Shown one piece after another: positions 37,236 through 49,766 of a DNA stretch of 64,000 bases. The stretch's first letter is position 1, and the number at the start of each line of letters is the position of its first letter. Both the position numbers and the translations under genes were made by a program. The stretch is taken from positions 1,054,001 through 1,118,000 of the forward strand of contig CP137318.1 of assembly GCA_033182465.1 (NCBI GenBank), written 5' to 3'. The stretch is from Sanghuangporus weigelae (lineage: Eukaryota > Basidiomycota > Agaricomycetes > Hymenochaetales > Hymenochaetaceae). Below the pieces are notes generated by a model. It saw only the letters and a list, made by a program, of their open reading frames with translations. It searched no databases and was not told the origin of the DNA.

Positions 37236-40071
37236 GACGGCGTTACTTCCAAGGCGCATCGCAGCCCCGAAAGTGTGTCGCTGACGATTACTTCCCTCAT
37301 GGGTACGTAGAGTTCGGGCCAAACCTTTCACTCACTGCTTACGATTTTTTTAGCCTTCTCATCCACTTCCTTTGCATTTCCCTCCACAGGGTCTGCTGGC
37401 GGGTCCAGCCCAGCACCCACTCCTGTTCCGTCACCTCAGCGTCGCCAACACCTTCTTTCATTTCGAAGAATATCACTTCCGGCTCCGTCCAATATACTGA
37501 ATAGACACTCTTCGGCTAGCTTGGTGTCCTGCGATTCTATTCCTCAGGAGAATGCCGCATTGAACGTATCCGAGGCTTCAAATGCTCCTCAAAATTTTGG
37601 AGCGAAGCTTCCGAATAGGTCCTCTGCGATTGATCCTGGAAAGAGGCCACGTAGGAGAAGAGATAGCCTGAAGCCTATAGATGAGAGCAAAGTAGCTAAG
37701 AGACGGAAGATCATTACGGAATTTTACGAGACAGAACGCGCATATGTTGAGGGATTGGACCTGATTTATACAGTTAGTCCAGTTTTTCTCTCGTAGTCTC
37801 ATGTCTGATTAATTTGCTCCAGCATTTTCTGACCCCCTTGATTGAGTCTCTTGATACCCCTTCGCCTCTGCTCAGCAGAGAGGATCTAACAGTGGTCTTC
37901 TCGAACTTCATTGACATTTGGAATCTCCACCGCTCCTTTTTCACATCACTCACAGGCCTATTGTCTTCTCCATTGTCCCAGTCAGAGTCCGTGCCACCGC
38001 CTCTTTCGTCGGTCCTTATATCTCACTTTCCGTACCTCTCTCTTTATACACCCTTTGTGTCGAGTTTCTCTGAAGTCATCACTAAGCTTTCCGAGCTCCA
38101 GTCTTCTAATACTTCCATTGATTCATTTATAAGGGAGCGCGAAGCGGACGAACGATGTGGCAAACTCAAACTCCGGGATTGGCTTCTAACGATCGTTCAA
38201 CGTTGTCCTCGTTATCTTCTCCTTCTCAAGGATCTGATAAACTGTACGGATATTGAAGACCCAGAGCGTTCGAGCTTAATAGCAGCCCATTCACTATTAA
38301 CGAAAGGTAAGATTATTGAAACCTCTACCCACAGCAGTTGCTCAAATACCAAATGAACAGTCACGACGTCTCTGGATACATCCCTACATACACATGCGCA
38401 AACACTGTCCCTCCTCGCGCTACAGCGGGCTACATATAACTTACCCATCCAACTCATCAGTCCGGGCCGGAGCTTTCTCAAACGCGGGACTCTCGTGCAG
38501 CTGGACAATTCTTCGGTCCCTAAGGAGCGTGAATTCCTCCTATTCTCAGACTGTCTTATCTGGCTCGCGAACGATAGAATGATCGAAGCAGAATGGTTAA
38601 AACGCGGAAACGATTCCGGCATTGGTGGAGCCGGATTTGTTCGGGGCGGCTCTTCCGGTACACGACCTGAATTTAAACGCAGCAGGAGCAAGAGCGAAAA
38701 TGAAATACCAAACATGACCAAATCTCTTCAAAGAGAGGCCGGGACCAGCCCGAAGAAGCCGAGTGCAGACCAGACATCTAGCTACGAAGAAAGATGGTGG
38801 TTTAAGGGTAAAGCAGAATTGGTCGACACAGAAGTCGTTCTCAGCTCTGTTAGAGAAGCAGGTGATGAAAGACGGATGGATATCTTAAACCCGGAGATGT
38901 CTTTCGCTCTATACGCCGATAATGAACAGGGCAGAGACGATTGGGTGTCTTCCATCCGATCTGCCAAAGCATCTCTTTTGGTTTCCTTGAATATTATGCA
39001 TCCAAATTCTACGCTCTCGTCATCTTCTTCGACAAATCACATCCGTCGCTCCCTGCAAGCTTTGCCGTACCTCCCAGAGGAAGATGAAACCCATGCGCTG
39101 CCTAAGAGAGGAAAGGTAGACCACTTTGTGCCAGCGATTTGGGTTCCGGACGGGAGGACAGGTTCATGCATGAGATGCGGTAAAGCCTTCGGATGGAGAC
39201 GTCGGAGACATCACTGTAGGCTATGTGGTCGTTGCGTCTGTGCCACATGTTCCGAAAGAGTCAGTTTTTCGCATCTGCTTGACACTCGTAATGACTCAAT
39301 ATATCTCCACAGACATTCTTTATCGCAGATCCATTCGCAAATGACACTAGCAAGTCAGCACGAGCATGTAATTCTTGTTACGACGCGGTGTTCCCAGTCA
39401 TCGAGTCTTCTGTGTCGGAAGGCGCTATTTCTTCAGCACAGTCTGGTTCAACACTATCTAGTTTTCCGTCTTGGAGAACTCAGAAGCCGATGGCATGGAA
39501 CTTCTCTAAGCCGTCGGAACTCATGGAGCTGGATGCACCCACATCTGGGTCTCCTTCAAAACGGGTGGATGTAATTCGGAGGCTGAAAGCCAGACCACTC
39601 AGTCATCCGGTCATACCTGAAGTCTTCGGTAGTTCGTTCGAGGAGCCCTTACGGAGCGTTTCGAGGCTGGACACAGAACAGCGAGAGGTAGCTGACGAAG
39701 TTGACCTCGATTCCCAGCATCCGACAGATGTTGGGCAAGTGCTTGGAGATATTTCGAACTCATCGATATCCGTCGGGAATCCTCAGGGCTCCGCCTTGTC
39801 TTCTTACTCCGAGGACATCTCACCTCGAGCAAAGAAGCGGTTTTCGATGCCTGCAATTGCCGTGCAGACGACCGCGGTGACAGCCCATCCGAAGATCAGT
39901 GGCGAAGGTCGTTCGAAGCGCTTCTCACTCGTGCTTGGAAGCAAGCCGAAAGTTGCAGTACAGATGTCACACCATACTGAAGATGCAAAAGTTGACGTAG
40001 ATTTGAGACACGGTATCGCTGCTGCGAGATTACAGGAACTGTTGGGAAGGACGAGTTCGGCGCAGACATGA
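37236..40071 (+). CDS. RhoGEF with DH, PH and FYVE domains (FGD1-like); 5' end unresolved
   Basis: Guanine-nucleotide exchange factor for a Rho/Cdc42 GTPase, with phosphoinositide targeting. The exon from about 37236 reads SPESVSLTITSLMG and joins at 37302/37389 to GSAGGSSPAPTPVPSPQRRQ. The DH domain starts with RRKIITEFYETERAYVEGLD and includes KLRDWLLTIVQRCPRYLLLL, the conserved CR3 helix. A PH domain (about 38460-38990) follows, with a Ser-rich insert and a C-terminal helix DWVSSIRSAKASL. The FYVE zinc finger reads WVPDGRTGSC..CGKAFGWR, then the RRRHHCRLCGRCVC core. An intron near 39262-39313 separates it from FFIADPFAND and RACNSCYDA. The tail is Ser-rich and disordered. The start codon is not fixed (candidates at 36994 and 37299). 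Confidence 0.82.
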
Positions 40072-40196
40072 TGGTGAGACTTATCTTGGACAAACAACTC
40101 GCTGTAAAATGTGAAACAAGTAGATGACATGTATGGCTGTTTATTCAGAATAGAACTGTATGATACAGTACTGGTAACTTAAGTTTGAAACCTTTT

Positions 40197-40222
40197 CGTT
40201 CCTCGGCGACTGCCGAGGAACG
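40197..40222. repeat. Perfect inverted repeat, 11-bp arms, 4-nt loop
   Basis: CGTTCCTCGGC and its exact complement flank GACT, about 125 bp past the RhoGEF stop and 110 bp before the next start. In RNA it would form a strong GC-rich hairpin. A CACGTG element follows at 40225-40230. Confidence 0.8.
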
Positions 40223-40331
40223 ATCACGTGCCATCGTGTGTTGAACTTGAACTAAACACGATGATCGCCACCAAACCACGGTTTCCAACTTACTGCATCA
40301 ACGCTGTACAGAATTGTGGAAAGTCGCCAAC

Positions 40332-43300
40332 ATGTCGTGGGACTTCACTGCAGACGACTTACGAAAGGAACTCTCAGAGCTAAAGGAGAAACTTGCTGTG
40401 CAAGGTACGCTGGCAGGACTTACGTCGGTAAAAGACCAACCCAGACGGGTTGACTAACGGTTCATTGACCTATAGCTGTGAAGGTCGGCGAGCAAGAAAC
40501 CAAGATTATAAGGAATGAGGAGGAACTGCGCGTCTCAAGGGAAAACTATGCTGATGCTTTGAATAAGGTAAGCTCGTCGTATGTTCGATTGCGCCTGGCT
40601 TGCTTAATAGGTTTCCATGATGAAGCTACGAAAAGAAGCAGATCGAAGCCTGGAGCTGGAAGAAGAACTCAAGAGGCGTACAGATGAACTCCGTAACGAG
40701 AAGAATACTCGCGAGAACGTCGAAGGAGCTCTGCGATCAGCAAACGAGGAGCGAGAGCGAGAAGCGGCATCAGCAAGGGAAGCGCAGCACTACCTGAATC
40801 GAACCGCTGTTGAATCAAATGACTATCGCGAACAACGCGAAAAGCTGGCCTCAGAAAAGGCAAAGCTGGAGTCCCAGGTGCGAGAACTGCAAGGCGAATT
40901 ACAGAGACACCAAGCCGCTCCGCCTCCACCATCCAAAACGCCAGCTAGACCTCGAGCATCGTCACTTACGAACCTTAACAAGATGACGATACTTGAGCGG
41001 GATATCGAGCAGATCCGCGCATCTGCGTCTTCCTCGGAACTTGACCTAAGATCAACCCGAGAGAAACTGTCCAGGATACAGTCGGATCTCATCCGCACCG
41101 AAAATGAAAAGGCTACATTAGAGAAGAAGCTGAAGGAGCATGAACAGAACGTGAAGGACATCTTGTCGGAGAAGGAGGATTTGCAGGCGGAGGTCGATTT
41201 CTACCGTGAACGGAATGGCGAGCAATCGCATGAGGACGAGCTCATCGCCCGACTAGAAGAGGAAGAAGCTAAAGTTGCATTGTTGGAGAAGCAGCTTGCT
41301 CAAGCCAGTACCTCGACGCATGCGAGGCGTGCTTTCGATCAGCTTCAGGCGCGACTTAACAATGAAATTTCTCGGCGTGAGGATCTCGAGGCTCGTGAAA
41401 CGCAACTCGTGCATGACAGAGAGGAAGCATTCAATGAAGTCGATGACTTGAAGAGGACCGTAGAAGAACTCGAACGAGCTATCTCACAAAAGGAATTACG
41501 TATCAGTGAATACGAAACACAATGCAGGTATGTCTTCTGGTATCAATAAACTCGATCTATGCTAATTCGCACCTTTAGAACGCTTCAGCAACTATTGGAC
41601 AATACTAAGCAAGCTGCTTCTCATTCATCGAACATGAGAGAAGAACAAATCGGTGACATGGTGAATCGCATCGCGCGCCTCCGTGCTGAACGTGACGAAC
41701 TTAAAGCTCATTTGGACTTCGTTCAGATGGAAGCGCATTTCAAGGTTGAAGCTCTCGAAAGCAAACTGGCGAATCAGACAGAAAATGATACGCAGCTCAA
41801 AGAATACCAGTCACTTCACGCTCAGCTGGACCGTCGGCTCAACAGCGAGAAGCGTAGGTTACGGACCACCCTGCAAGCCATGGTTGTGACAATCCAACAT
41901 TTGGATTCCCAGAATGAGCATGTAGGAGTCTCGGCTCTTACACCCACTTCGTGCGGTAACTCAACGGCCGATTCCCGAGAAAGCAATCAAACGGTACTCG
42001 AGCAACAAGCCACACTTACGCTGAAGGAGGAAGAGACGAACTATCTCAAGCTTCGCTTGAACGATGTTACGATTGCCCTTCGTAAGGAGACCGACCTGCG
42101 TTCGAATTTCGAGGAACAAGTCCAACAGCTGGAAGTCGATTTAGATATGGCTAAGCAAGAGCTTACAGACGCGACAGAACACTGCGAGCGTCTCGAAGCC
42201 AGACATTCTTCCGACGCATCTCATGATGCCGTAGTATGCTCCCTCAAGAACGAGATAGAGGAGTTGAGAAACAGGGTCATGCGCCGTACGGAACAAATTG
42301 GCTTGCAGCAGCACGATATCAAGAGGCTCGAGACAAATATGCGTCTGACCGACGAACGCCTTGAGGAAGCACTTGGCGAGTTAGAGATGGCAGAGACGGC
42401 GAAAGTCGCTATGCTCGAGGATTGCTCCATTGCACGCGATGAACGAGATCAAGCCAAAAAGACGTTGGTGCAGGCTGAGCTTGAAATCGAACGGCTTTCC
42501 ACTCGTCTTCACGAGGTGGAGAAGGAAGCGCTCGAACTTCACGCTACGTTAGCGTATATGCAAGAGAATGCGGACATTGCCCAAAATGATAAGTTATCGA
42601 CGATGATCGGGACTGTAGCGGATCGCGATACCCAGATTAGAACTCTAGAAGATAAGCTGGAAGTTTCGGAGACATCATTACGCCGCGCTCATGAGCAGAT
42701 CGAAGATCTCAGAAGAGAACTCAAGGACTTGCAGGAGTCGCGTCACCAATCACTCGAAGGCTTGCAGAAAGATTTGCAAAATTGCAGGGATGCTGCATCA
42801 GAGGAGCTTGAACAACGCGCTCAAGAGTTGCAGAGCTTATCCGAGGAGGTAAAAGGTCTGAAGTCAGCCATTGGCTCAGCTCAGAGCGCTCTGGATGCGA
42901 AAACCGAAGACTGCAGGCGTGCTTGCACCGAAGTCGAAGTACTCACCTCAAAGCTAGCAGATGCAGAAGCAAAGATTACGGACCATGCGCTGCCAGCTGA
43001 ACAGTCTCTAGGCGAGGAGAGGACTGCACATCACGAAACAAAGCGCGTACTTCTCGCTAAAGAGGAGGAGCTCAAGGAATGTACTGGCCATCTCCAACGA
43101 CTAACATCCGAGCTTGATACGGCAAAGGCAAGCCGAGACGAGTCACTTCGCTTGTTGCATTCTAAGGAAAGACAACTGGACGCAAGCTCCGCGGAGCTTA
43201 ATCGACTTCTCGCGGAGCTAGAGGCGAGGGATGCTGACCGAGCCCGGCTCAATGAGATGGGCGAAATAATCTCGCGTCTCGAGACAGAGAAGGCAGACCT

Positions 43301-45152
43301 GGTCCATAGGCTCGCCGTGTTCGAAAATGAAACCGAGAAGGAACTCTCGGATTCCGCCTCAATCCGCTCGATCTTAGAGGAAGAGAGGAGGCTCCACGAA
43401 GAGCTGACCAAGAAGCTCGAATCCGACCTCTCATCCTTGGAAGCAGAAAAAGAGAAGCAAAACAATGCTTCCGAGTCGGTCGAAACAGACCTCAAGGCCC
43501 GTTGCGAAGAGATTCTTGCGCTTCTGGAGACGACGAAGGCCGAACTAGAAGAGAAACGTGAACTTTGTGATACACTCGCCAACGAACAGCAGAAAACATC
43601 ATCGTGCCGGGAGGATGAAATAGTAAGCCTCAAGCAACAGGTTGCCGATCTAACGTCGGAGATAGATTCTCTTCAGAAATCGCTTCAAGATGAGATTGAC
43701 AGCCGGACACGCGCAGCTGAGGCTCATAAGGAGGAACTGGAAGCTGCGCTTGACAAGCAGGAGTCCTTGTGCGCGGTTGAGTCCGAGCTTCGCCGGACTG
43801 TAGAAGATTATCAGCAGCAGTTGGCGGAGGTACGCTCGAACCTTATGACGCTCCAAGACGAGAACACGGCACTGCAGTCGGAATTAGACAACCTTTCCGG
43901 AGAATGTCATCGCGCAAATCTTAAAAGCCAGGCTCTTGAAAGGCAACTGGCTTCAAGCGGAAAGGAGTTGTCTGAGCAACGTAGCGATCTTACGCGCTTG
44001 CGTGAAGCATTTTCGCAATCAGAGAAATCTGGGAAGACAGCCGAGATGAACCTCCTCCTCATTAGTCAGCAAAACGAGCGCACAATCTCTTCTCTGCGAA
44101 ATCAGCTCAAGGAGCACGAGAAAGACGCCGAGCGTATCCAAAAACTTCAGCAGATCGTTGGCGAGACAAGAGAACAGATCAGCGAGATGGAGAGCCTGCT
44201 TAAAGAGAAGTGTGCGGAGATTGAAGAGAATGACGACAAATTCATTCAGTGAGCTGTCTTCTGGAGACATATCTTATCGTGGCCAAACTGACTAACTAAT
44301 GTATCAACCAGGTTGTTAAAAGAGAAAAAGAGATTAACGAGCAAAGTCGAATCTTTGACGAAGAAGAACAATGCTCTGCAAAAGAAACTTTCGACTCCCT
44401 CTGTAGAGCCTTCTCCCCCAGAGAATTCTTCTAGACGGCGAAGCGCGGCTACGACTCCTATCACAATTCCTTCTGGGACAACGGCTCCTACAACTCTCCC
44501 TACGACGGAGATGTCGGCGTTTTCTTCATCCAAAGCAAAGGCGCCCGATACCGATCATGTCTGTTCCCCTCGACCCGGAATTCCTAGGGAGACACGACGG
44601 ATTTCTGGATCGAAAAGACGCCGAGAGTCCACGCCTCCTAGGGATAAAATTCCCGTCACGACATCGATAGGCAAGAAGCGGCCTCTGCCTGATGATTCGG
44701 ATTCAGGATGTGCTCAAGTTGAGGCGCGATTCCCAGATGCATTCAAAGCAGACGCAAGCAACTCGACGTCGTTCCCTTCTTCGTCCTCGTTACCGCAGTT
44801 GCCTTCGATGCCGCTTGCCGCAGAATTTACTTCCACACCTCGAGCGCGGAGAACAGCGCCAAGGTCAGGTTTCACGCCTGTGCGAGGACAATCAGCCGCT
44901 CTTCGACCTACTCTTAGCCAGCCATCGCCTGTCAAAAAGTCCAGAGTCACTCAAGCATTGCAAGCTGCAACGGTCATCTCAGACATGACAAATAGTCCTC
45001 CGCGATCTAAACGCGTCTTTACAACGGAACCTGGGTCCGTGGAGCCCCGTATTGAGAGGCCGGCTGGGAAGGGTTGGTTAGGAAAGATCCGTAGTGGAGC
45101 AAACCAACTTTCGAGAACACGGCAGCAGCCCAACAGCGAAAGTCGGTCATAA
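40332..45152 (+). CDS. Large coiled-coil protein, 1,530 aa, function unknown
   Basis: Five exons (40332-40404, 40476-40567, 40611-41527, 41579-44248, 44312-45152) sum to 4,593 nt in one frame. The start is MSWDFTADDLRKELSELKEK. Almost the entire protein from residue 10 to about 1,270 is heptad-rich coiled coil dominated by Glu, Leu, Lys, Arg and Ala. The only break I noticed is a short Pro-rich stretch (APPPPSKTPARPRASS, near residue 170). The C-terminal 260 residues switch abruptly to Ser/Thr/Pro-rich, basic sequence with likely nuclear signals (SGSKRRRES, KKRPLPD, KKSRV). No motor, GTPase or lipid-binding domain is seen. The architecture resembles structural proteins of the spindle, nuclear envelope or septal cytoskeleton, but I do not recognise the family. 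Confidence 0.8.
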
Positions 45153-45360
45153 TTCGCACTCGTAAAGGTCTATCGTTGTAGCTCGCTACTGAAAGCATAT
45201 CTTGCATTGTATACATAGCTTCAGTTAATCTATTTTCTTTGGTCTCGGTGACTGACGACGCTCGAATCAAATAAGTATTTGTTAGTCACGTGCGCGGACC
45301 TACACTTGGCTTCTTTGGTCTCTTCTACTACTACCATGATGAATTTTCTGATGAACGCTC

Positions 45361-48300
45361 ATGGCTCTGTTCGGTGGTCCAAAGGCTTTTCTTGACTTCT
45401 CTTACGACTTGCGTGACAAACGAGATTGGAAGATCGCTATCATCAGAGAAGCGGAGCACCTTAGTCACACAACGGCTTTTGCTGTGGACGCCACGAATGG
45501 ATTGCTTGCTGTCGGTGAGCCGCATTGGAGAGTGAAAGACGACGCTCTGCCTTACTATTACATTCAGGATCAAAGGATGGAAAGATTCTGGTCTTTGGAA
45601 CTCCTGCAGCATCAGTTCTTCTCCGGATCAAGAGGGCTATCAAATTCATTTCATTCGCTTCGCTTGTGTTCAAACTCATTTGTGTTGGTCTGTGCTTCCA
45701 ACGATACGCTTGTGAACCTTTCTGCTCACGCCTGGCTAGATGACCTTGGAACTCTCTATATATGGGACCTCGGCCAGCTCGGAAGACCAAAATTTGTCAC
45801 TTCTGAGTCGTTTAGAGAGCCTATAACGTATATCCCGGACTTGCATTACCTATTTATGTTTACTGATGCTTATTGATAGTTGCATTTCAACCTCGCCGTA
45901 TCACAGTCATGTAAGAAGACACTTCCTTCTTCCTTCTCTGTTTAATTTTACCCCATAAGATATTCATCGGGTTAGAACGTGGTGTCGTTGTCACATATGA
46001 TATCCTGTGTCTGAAGCGCTCGCAATACACCATACCGAATGTATGGAAGGCTCAGGAAAAGGCGTCACTGCACTTGGGCATACCTTATTCTCCGGAGGCC
46101 ATTTCGTGAGTCAGTTTCTACAGGTTGCAGGATCGCTCTAATCCATGCTAGGTCCGAGATATTTGACATTGTTGCGCATCCAAGAGACTTAAATCTTGTT
46201 TTCTTATTGTTCCCTGGAGGCGTCATTCACTATGACTTGGTGAGACCATAATGGACTGAACATCAAAGCGACTGATTATTGACTCGTACAGGCTGAACGA
46301 CGCCCTCTCCATCGCTATGAGCTCATTATTCCTCCTGGAGCTCCCGGAGCTCTTGGATACTGTGACCCTGTAAGGCTGTGCTCCTCCCAAGAAATTAGAT
46401 CTTCTTATGCTGTTTCAGGATGTTATGAAGCCTCGCCGACCACCCGTTACTTCATTGTGCATTCACGCATCCGGTCAATTGTTTGTTACCGGCCATATCG
46501 ATGGAACTCTTGCTTTTTGGGCCGTTGGTGATGAAGATCGACCACTCATGGTTAGGACCGTTCAGAAAGTTGATATCGACTATCCTGTTGGTGAAGAACT
46601 TGACCAAGTCCTCTCAAATCCTCAGCCTCCCTCCGAAGATGATATAGCACGCCACCAACTGGAACCCATTTTCAAATTGGCTTGGAGCTCATTCGGTTCG
46701 CAGTCATTGAGCGATCCGTACAGTAGTGATACCATTCTGACCATACTTGGGGGTACTCTCCACGATCAGGAGACAGGCATCATGACCATTCATTTACCTC
46801 CGATACCCTTGCCATCCCCGTCTTCCAATGACACTGACAGCGTCCAGCCCGAAACACGGAAGATCCTTTCCAAATCCTTCTCTTCAAGGGATATATATAC
46901 TTATTCTACAATTGGGACCGCTATTGACTTCCTTCTGGTTCCTAAGGAAAATGCTCATTTCGAAGGCAATCTCGACCCGAGGGCAATTCTTATCATCTTT
47001 GAATGGCCAGAGGGATGCCGTAGTATTGATGCAAGAGAATATCCACCTCCGGCTTTTGGTATTGGCCTATCTACTGAGACGCCTACCTCTGCTTCGTCCT
47101 CGCGCAAAGAGGTCGATAATCCGCTCGATTTGGAGCTTTCTTCAACACTGAAATCTGTACGATTAAATGATGTTCCGAGAGATTATACACAATCGCTTCC
47201 GTCAGCATTATGGACTGGTCTGTATGGCATCTGCGATGGGGACGTCGTACGGCTCGAAAGCGAGCAGTATGACCTGCTTCGAAAAGCTTACCATCCATCC
47301 ATGTCGAACATATTTACGCAGATGGGAAGAGAAAAAGTCGCAGGAATCGCATGGGTCAATTATGCGGATCATGATCAAGCGCAGGACGTGCTCTTCACGA
47401 AGAGACAGGCGAATAGGCTACTTGTCACTCATCACCGTGATCGTTCTATTCGATTTCAAGATATCAGTCCGCAGCTCCTCCTTGCCTCGGTTTCTTCACC
47501 TCTTTCCTCATCCTTCCCGGCTCCTTTGCCACATTTAACGATTTCCTTGGCACGCCTTCTCATGGAGTCCTGCATTATTGAAGCTCGCAGGCCCCTGACG
47601 TTGGATGAGGCGGAGGTACAATCCGTGCAGTTGACAAGCGAGTCCAATGAATGCATGATCGTTATGAGGAGCGGTCATGTTTTTGTTCTCGGTTTTGATC
47701 AACGACAAAGACACGTGTCCAATTTTGTGGACTTCCAGGATGATCTCATTCGTCTGATGCATGTGCCGTCGGAAGCAAATACTTTCCAACCGACTGTGAT
47801 GATAGAAAATGTGTGGGGCCCTGTGACGGCTGCCGAGATGTCTGACATCGGTGAGCCCAGAATTTGATCTGCTTGACGTACTGACGACCATTTGTCCGTC
47901 CAAGGTTTCCTCGTCGTTGCGTATAGGAACAGCGCCTTGATCATCGTGGATATGCGACGCCCAAGGATAATTTTCCGCGACGAAATCGACCCCAAAGCTC
48001 AAAAAAGACTTTCAAAGGCTTTGCATCTGCTCGATTCAGATAATGAAAAGCAAGTAACCTCAATGGAATGGTTCGTTTGCGGTTTCGGTGATGGTTAGTA
48101 CAATTTCAGATTTCATTGTCACTAAACTGAAGCAATTCCCCAAAAGACTTTACTCCGAAAGTCCGTCTTATAGCATGCCAACGTTCTGGCAATGTCCGGG
48201 TCTTCACACTTTCTCAGACTTCTTCTGGCGAGTGGCGAGTAGAAGATGTACAGAAACTTGAAGGAGCTGATAACCCGCTGCCTCGCGGAACATTCATCTT

Positions 48301-49466
48301 GCAAGCGAAGACCGGCACAAGTCGTTCTGCTTCACGTGCAACATTTAGAGAGGCTTTGCAGGGCGGTGCGGGTCCTTCTATAGTAACGAGAGACCCGAAG
48401 GATGATGGAGCCCACTGCTTCTGGGTTTCTGCTGGCGAGAAAGGTGTGAAATGCCATGTCAACGTCACCGGAGGGCGCGCTGGCAAGGTTGACTGGGGAA
48501 GAGGAAAGAAGATTGAATGCGTCCAAGTTATCACCCGAAATGGTACGTGGCCTGTAAGCGAACGCACTTGAAACGTGATACTCACCGGACTTATAGGTTC
48601 ACATGCCTTGGTTGCCGTAATGGACACTAGAGAGATTTTTGTTTATTCCTTGCCTGCCTTGGAGCCCATGCATATGTTCCAGCTCCCGAAGCATCCAGCT
48701 TCGTACGTCCGTTTCAGCTCGTATGTGTTATGTCCAAGTGCTTACTCTATTTTAGCGTGATATCCATTGATGATACTGGAGATTTTGTTGACTGGATATT
48801 CGATGACCAAGGCGAATCGATTGTTGCAATGACATTAGGAACTCTGTTCTCCATCCGGCGCGTTTTTGATGAACCTGTAATCGACTTCACTGTGGGAAGG
48901 CGGGCTGCACCAACTATGCCACCTTCGGTTCCACTCGCACCAATAAGCTACCTTGGTTCCTGGTTTAACTTCAAGAAAGGCAAGAGTGGTGACGCAATTG
49001 ACGATTTGCGTGAGTATTCTAAGCATGCTACTTGAAGAGAAGTCTGATTAGTAGAAAAGTCGCTGGCCCAAACAGACCTATTCCACAAGACTCAGATACA
49101 TCAAGCATTGTAAGAGGCGAATGGCAGGCTCAGATACAGAGTCGAGCACAGGAGATCGCGAAACAAGCGAGTCAGACGAGCTCAAACCTCTACAACAATC
49201 TTTCTGACGCCATGTCTGATAGAGGGTTAGCATGTCACAACTAGGCTAGCGGTATCTGACTCCCCCTTTTAGTGATATGCTCAATGGTCTCCAGGAACAA
49301 TTTAGCTCTTTGGAAGCTGGCGGAAAGAAAATGATGTTAGAGGTACGTTTCGATTTTTAAGTAAGTGTTTCGTGGAATAAGCCCTTAATACTATCATATG
49401 TTCTTCCTATATCAGGCCAAGAAACTTGCAGCGCAACAGACAGCTAAAGGCTGGTTCAATTTCTGA
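45361..49466 (+). CDS. Tomosyn / Sro7 (lethal giant larvae) homologue with R-SNARE-like C-terminus
   Basis: WD40 double-propeller regulator of exocytosis that binds SNAREs and Sec4/Rab. The start MALFGGPKAFLDFSYDLRDK is at 45361. WD40 elements include HTTAFAVDATNGLLAVG-SKDGKILVFG (split by an intron), LDDLGTLYIWDLGQLG and GQLFVTGHIDGTLAFWAVGD. A long exon (46420 to 47852) holds most of the second propeller. The last exons encode SRAQEIAKQASQTSSNLYNN and then, across two introns, SDRG-DMLNGLQEQFSSLEAG with KKLAAQQTAKGWFNF at the stop (49466). This tail lines up with the R-SNARE motif of tomosyn, with the zero-layer Arg in SDRG. Yeast Sro7 lacks such a tail. About 1,100 aa and a dozen short introns. 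Confidence 0.85.
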
Positions 49467-49766
49467 AAAAATCATATCGAACATTGGTTGTTACAGTGTA
49501 GCTTAGCATATAAACTTAGTCGCTCTGTTCAATAATTGTAGAAATATTACTCAGATGAATTCAAATGAGCGATAGTCGATAGCGCGTCATTATGAGGCTC
49601 CATTCCTCTACCTCTCTAAACCTGTGATCGACCATGAGTGACACGCAGATCGATCCGTAACTCGACGCGACTCAAGGCCGCTTAGGCTTGACTCTTGCTC
49701 TTGACATCGCCACCCTCTTCCTCTGCAGTTCGCTACAATCAGTTCTACTGCGGTATCTATTCAACT

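Noticed and set aside
43031-43633. 200-codon minus-strand ORF rich in Ser
   Set aside because: It is the mirror image of the coiled-coil gene: Glu/Lys-rich coding DNA reads as Ser/Phe-rich on the other strand. The plus-strand exon has a full-length frame and good splice sites.
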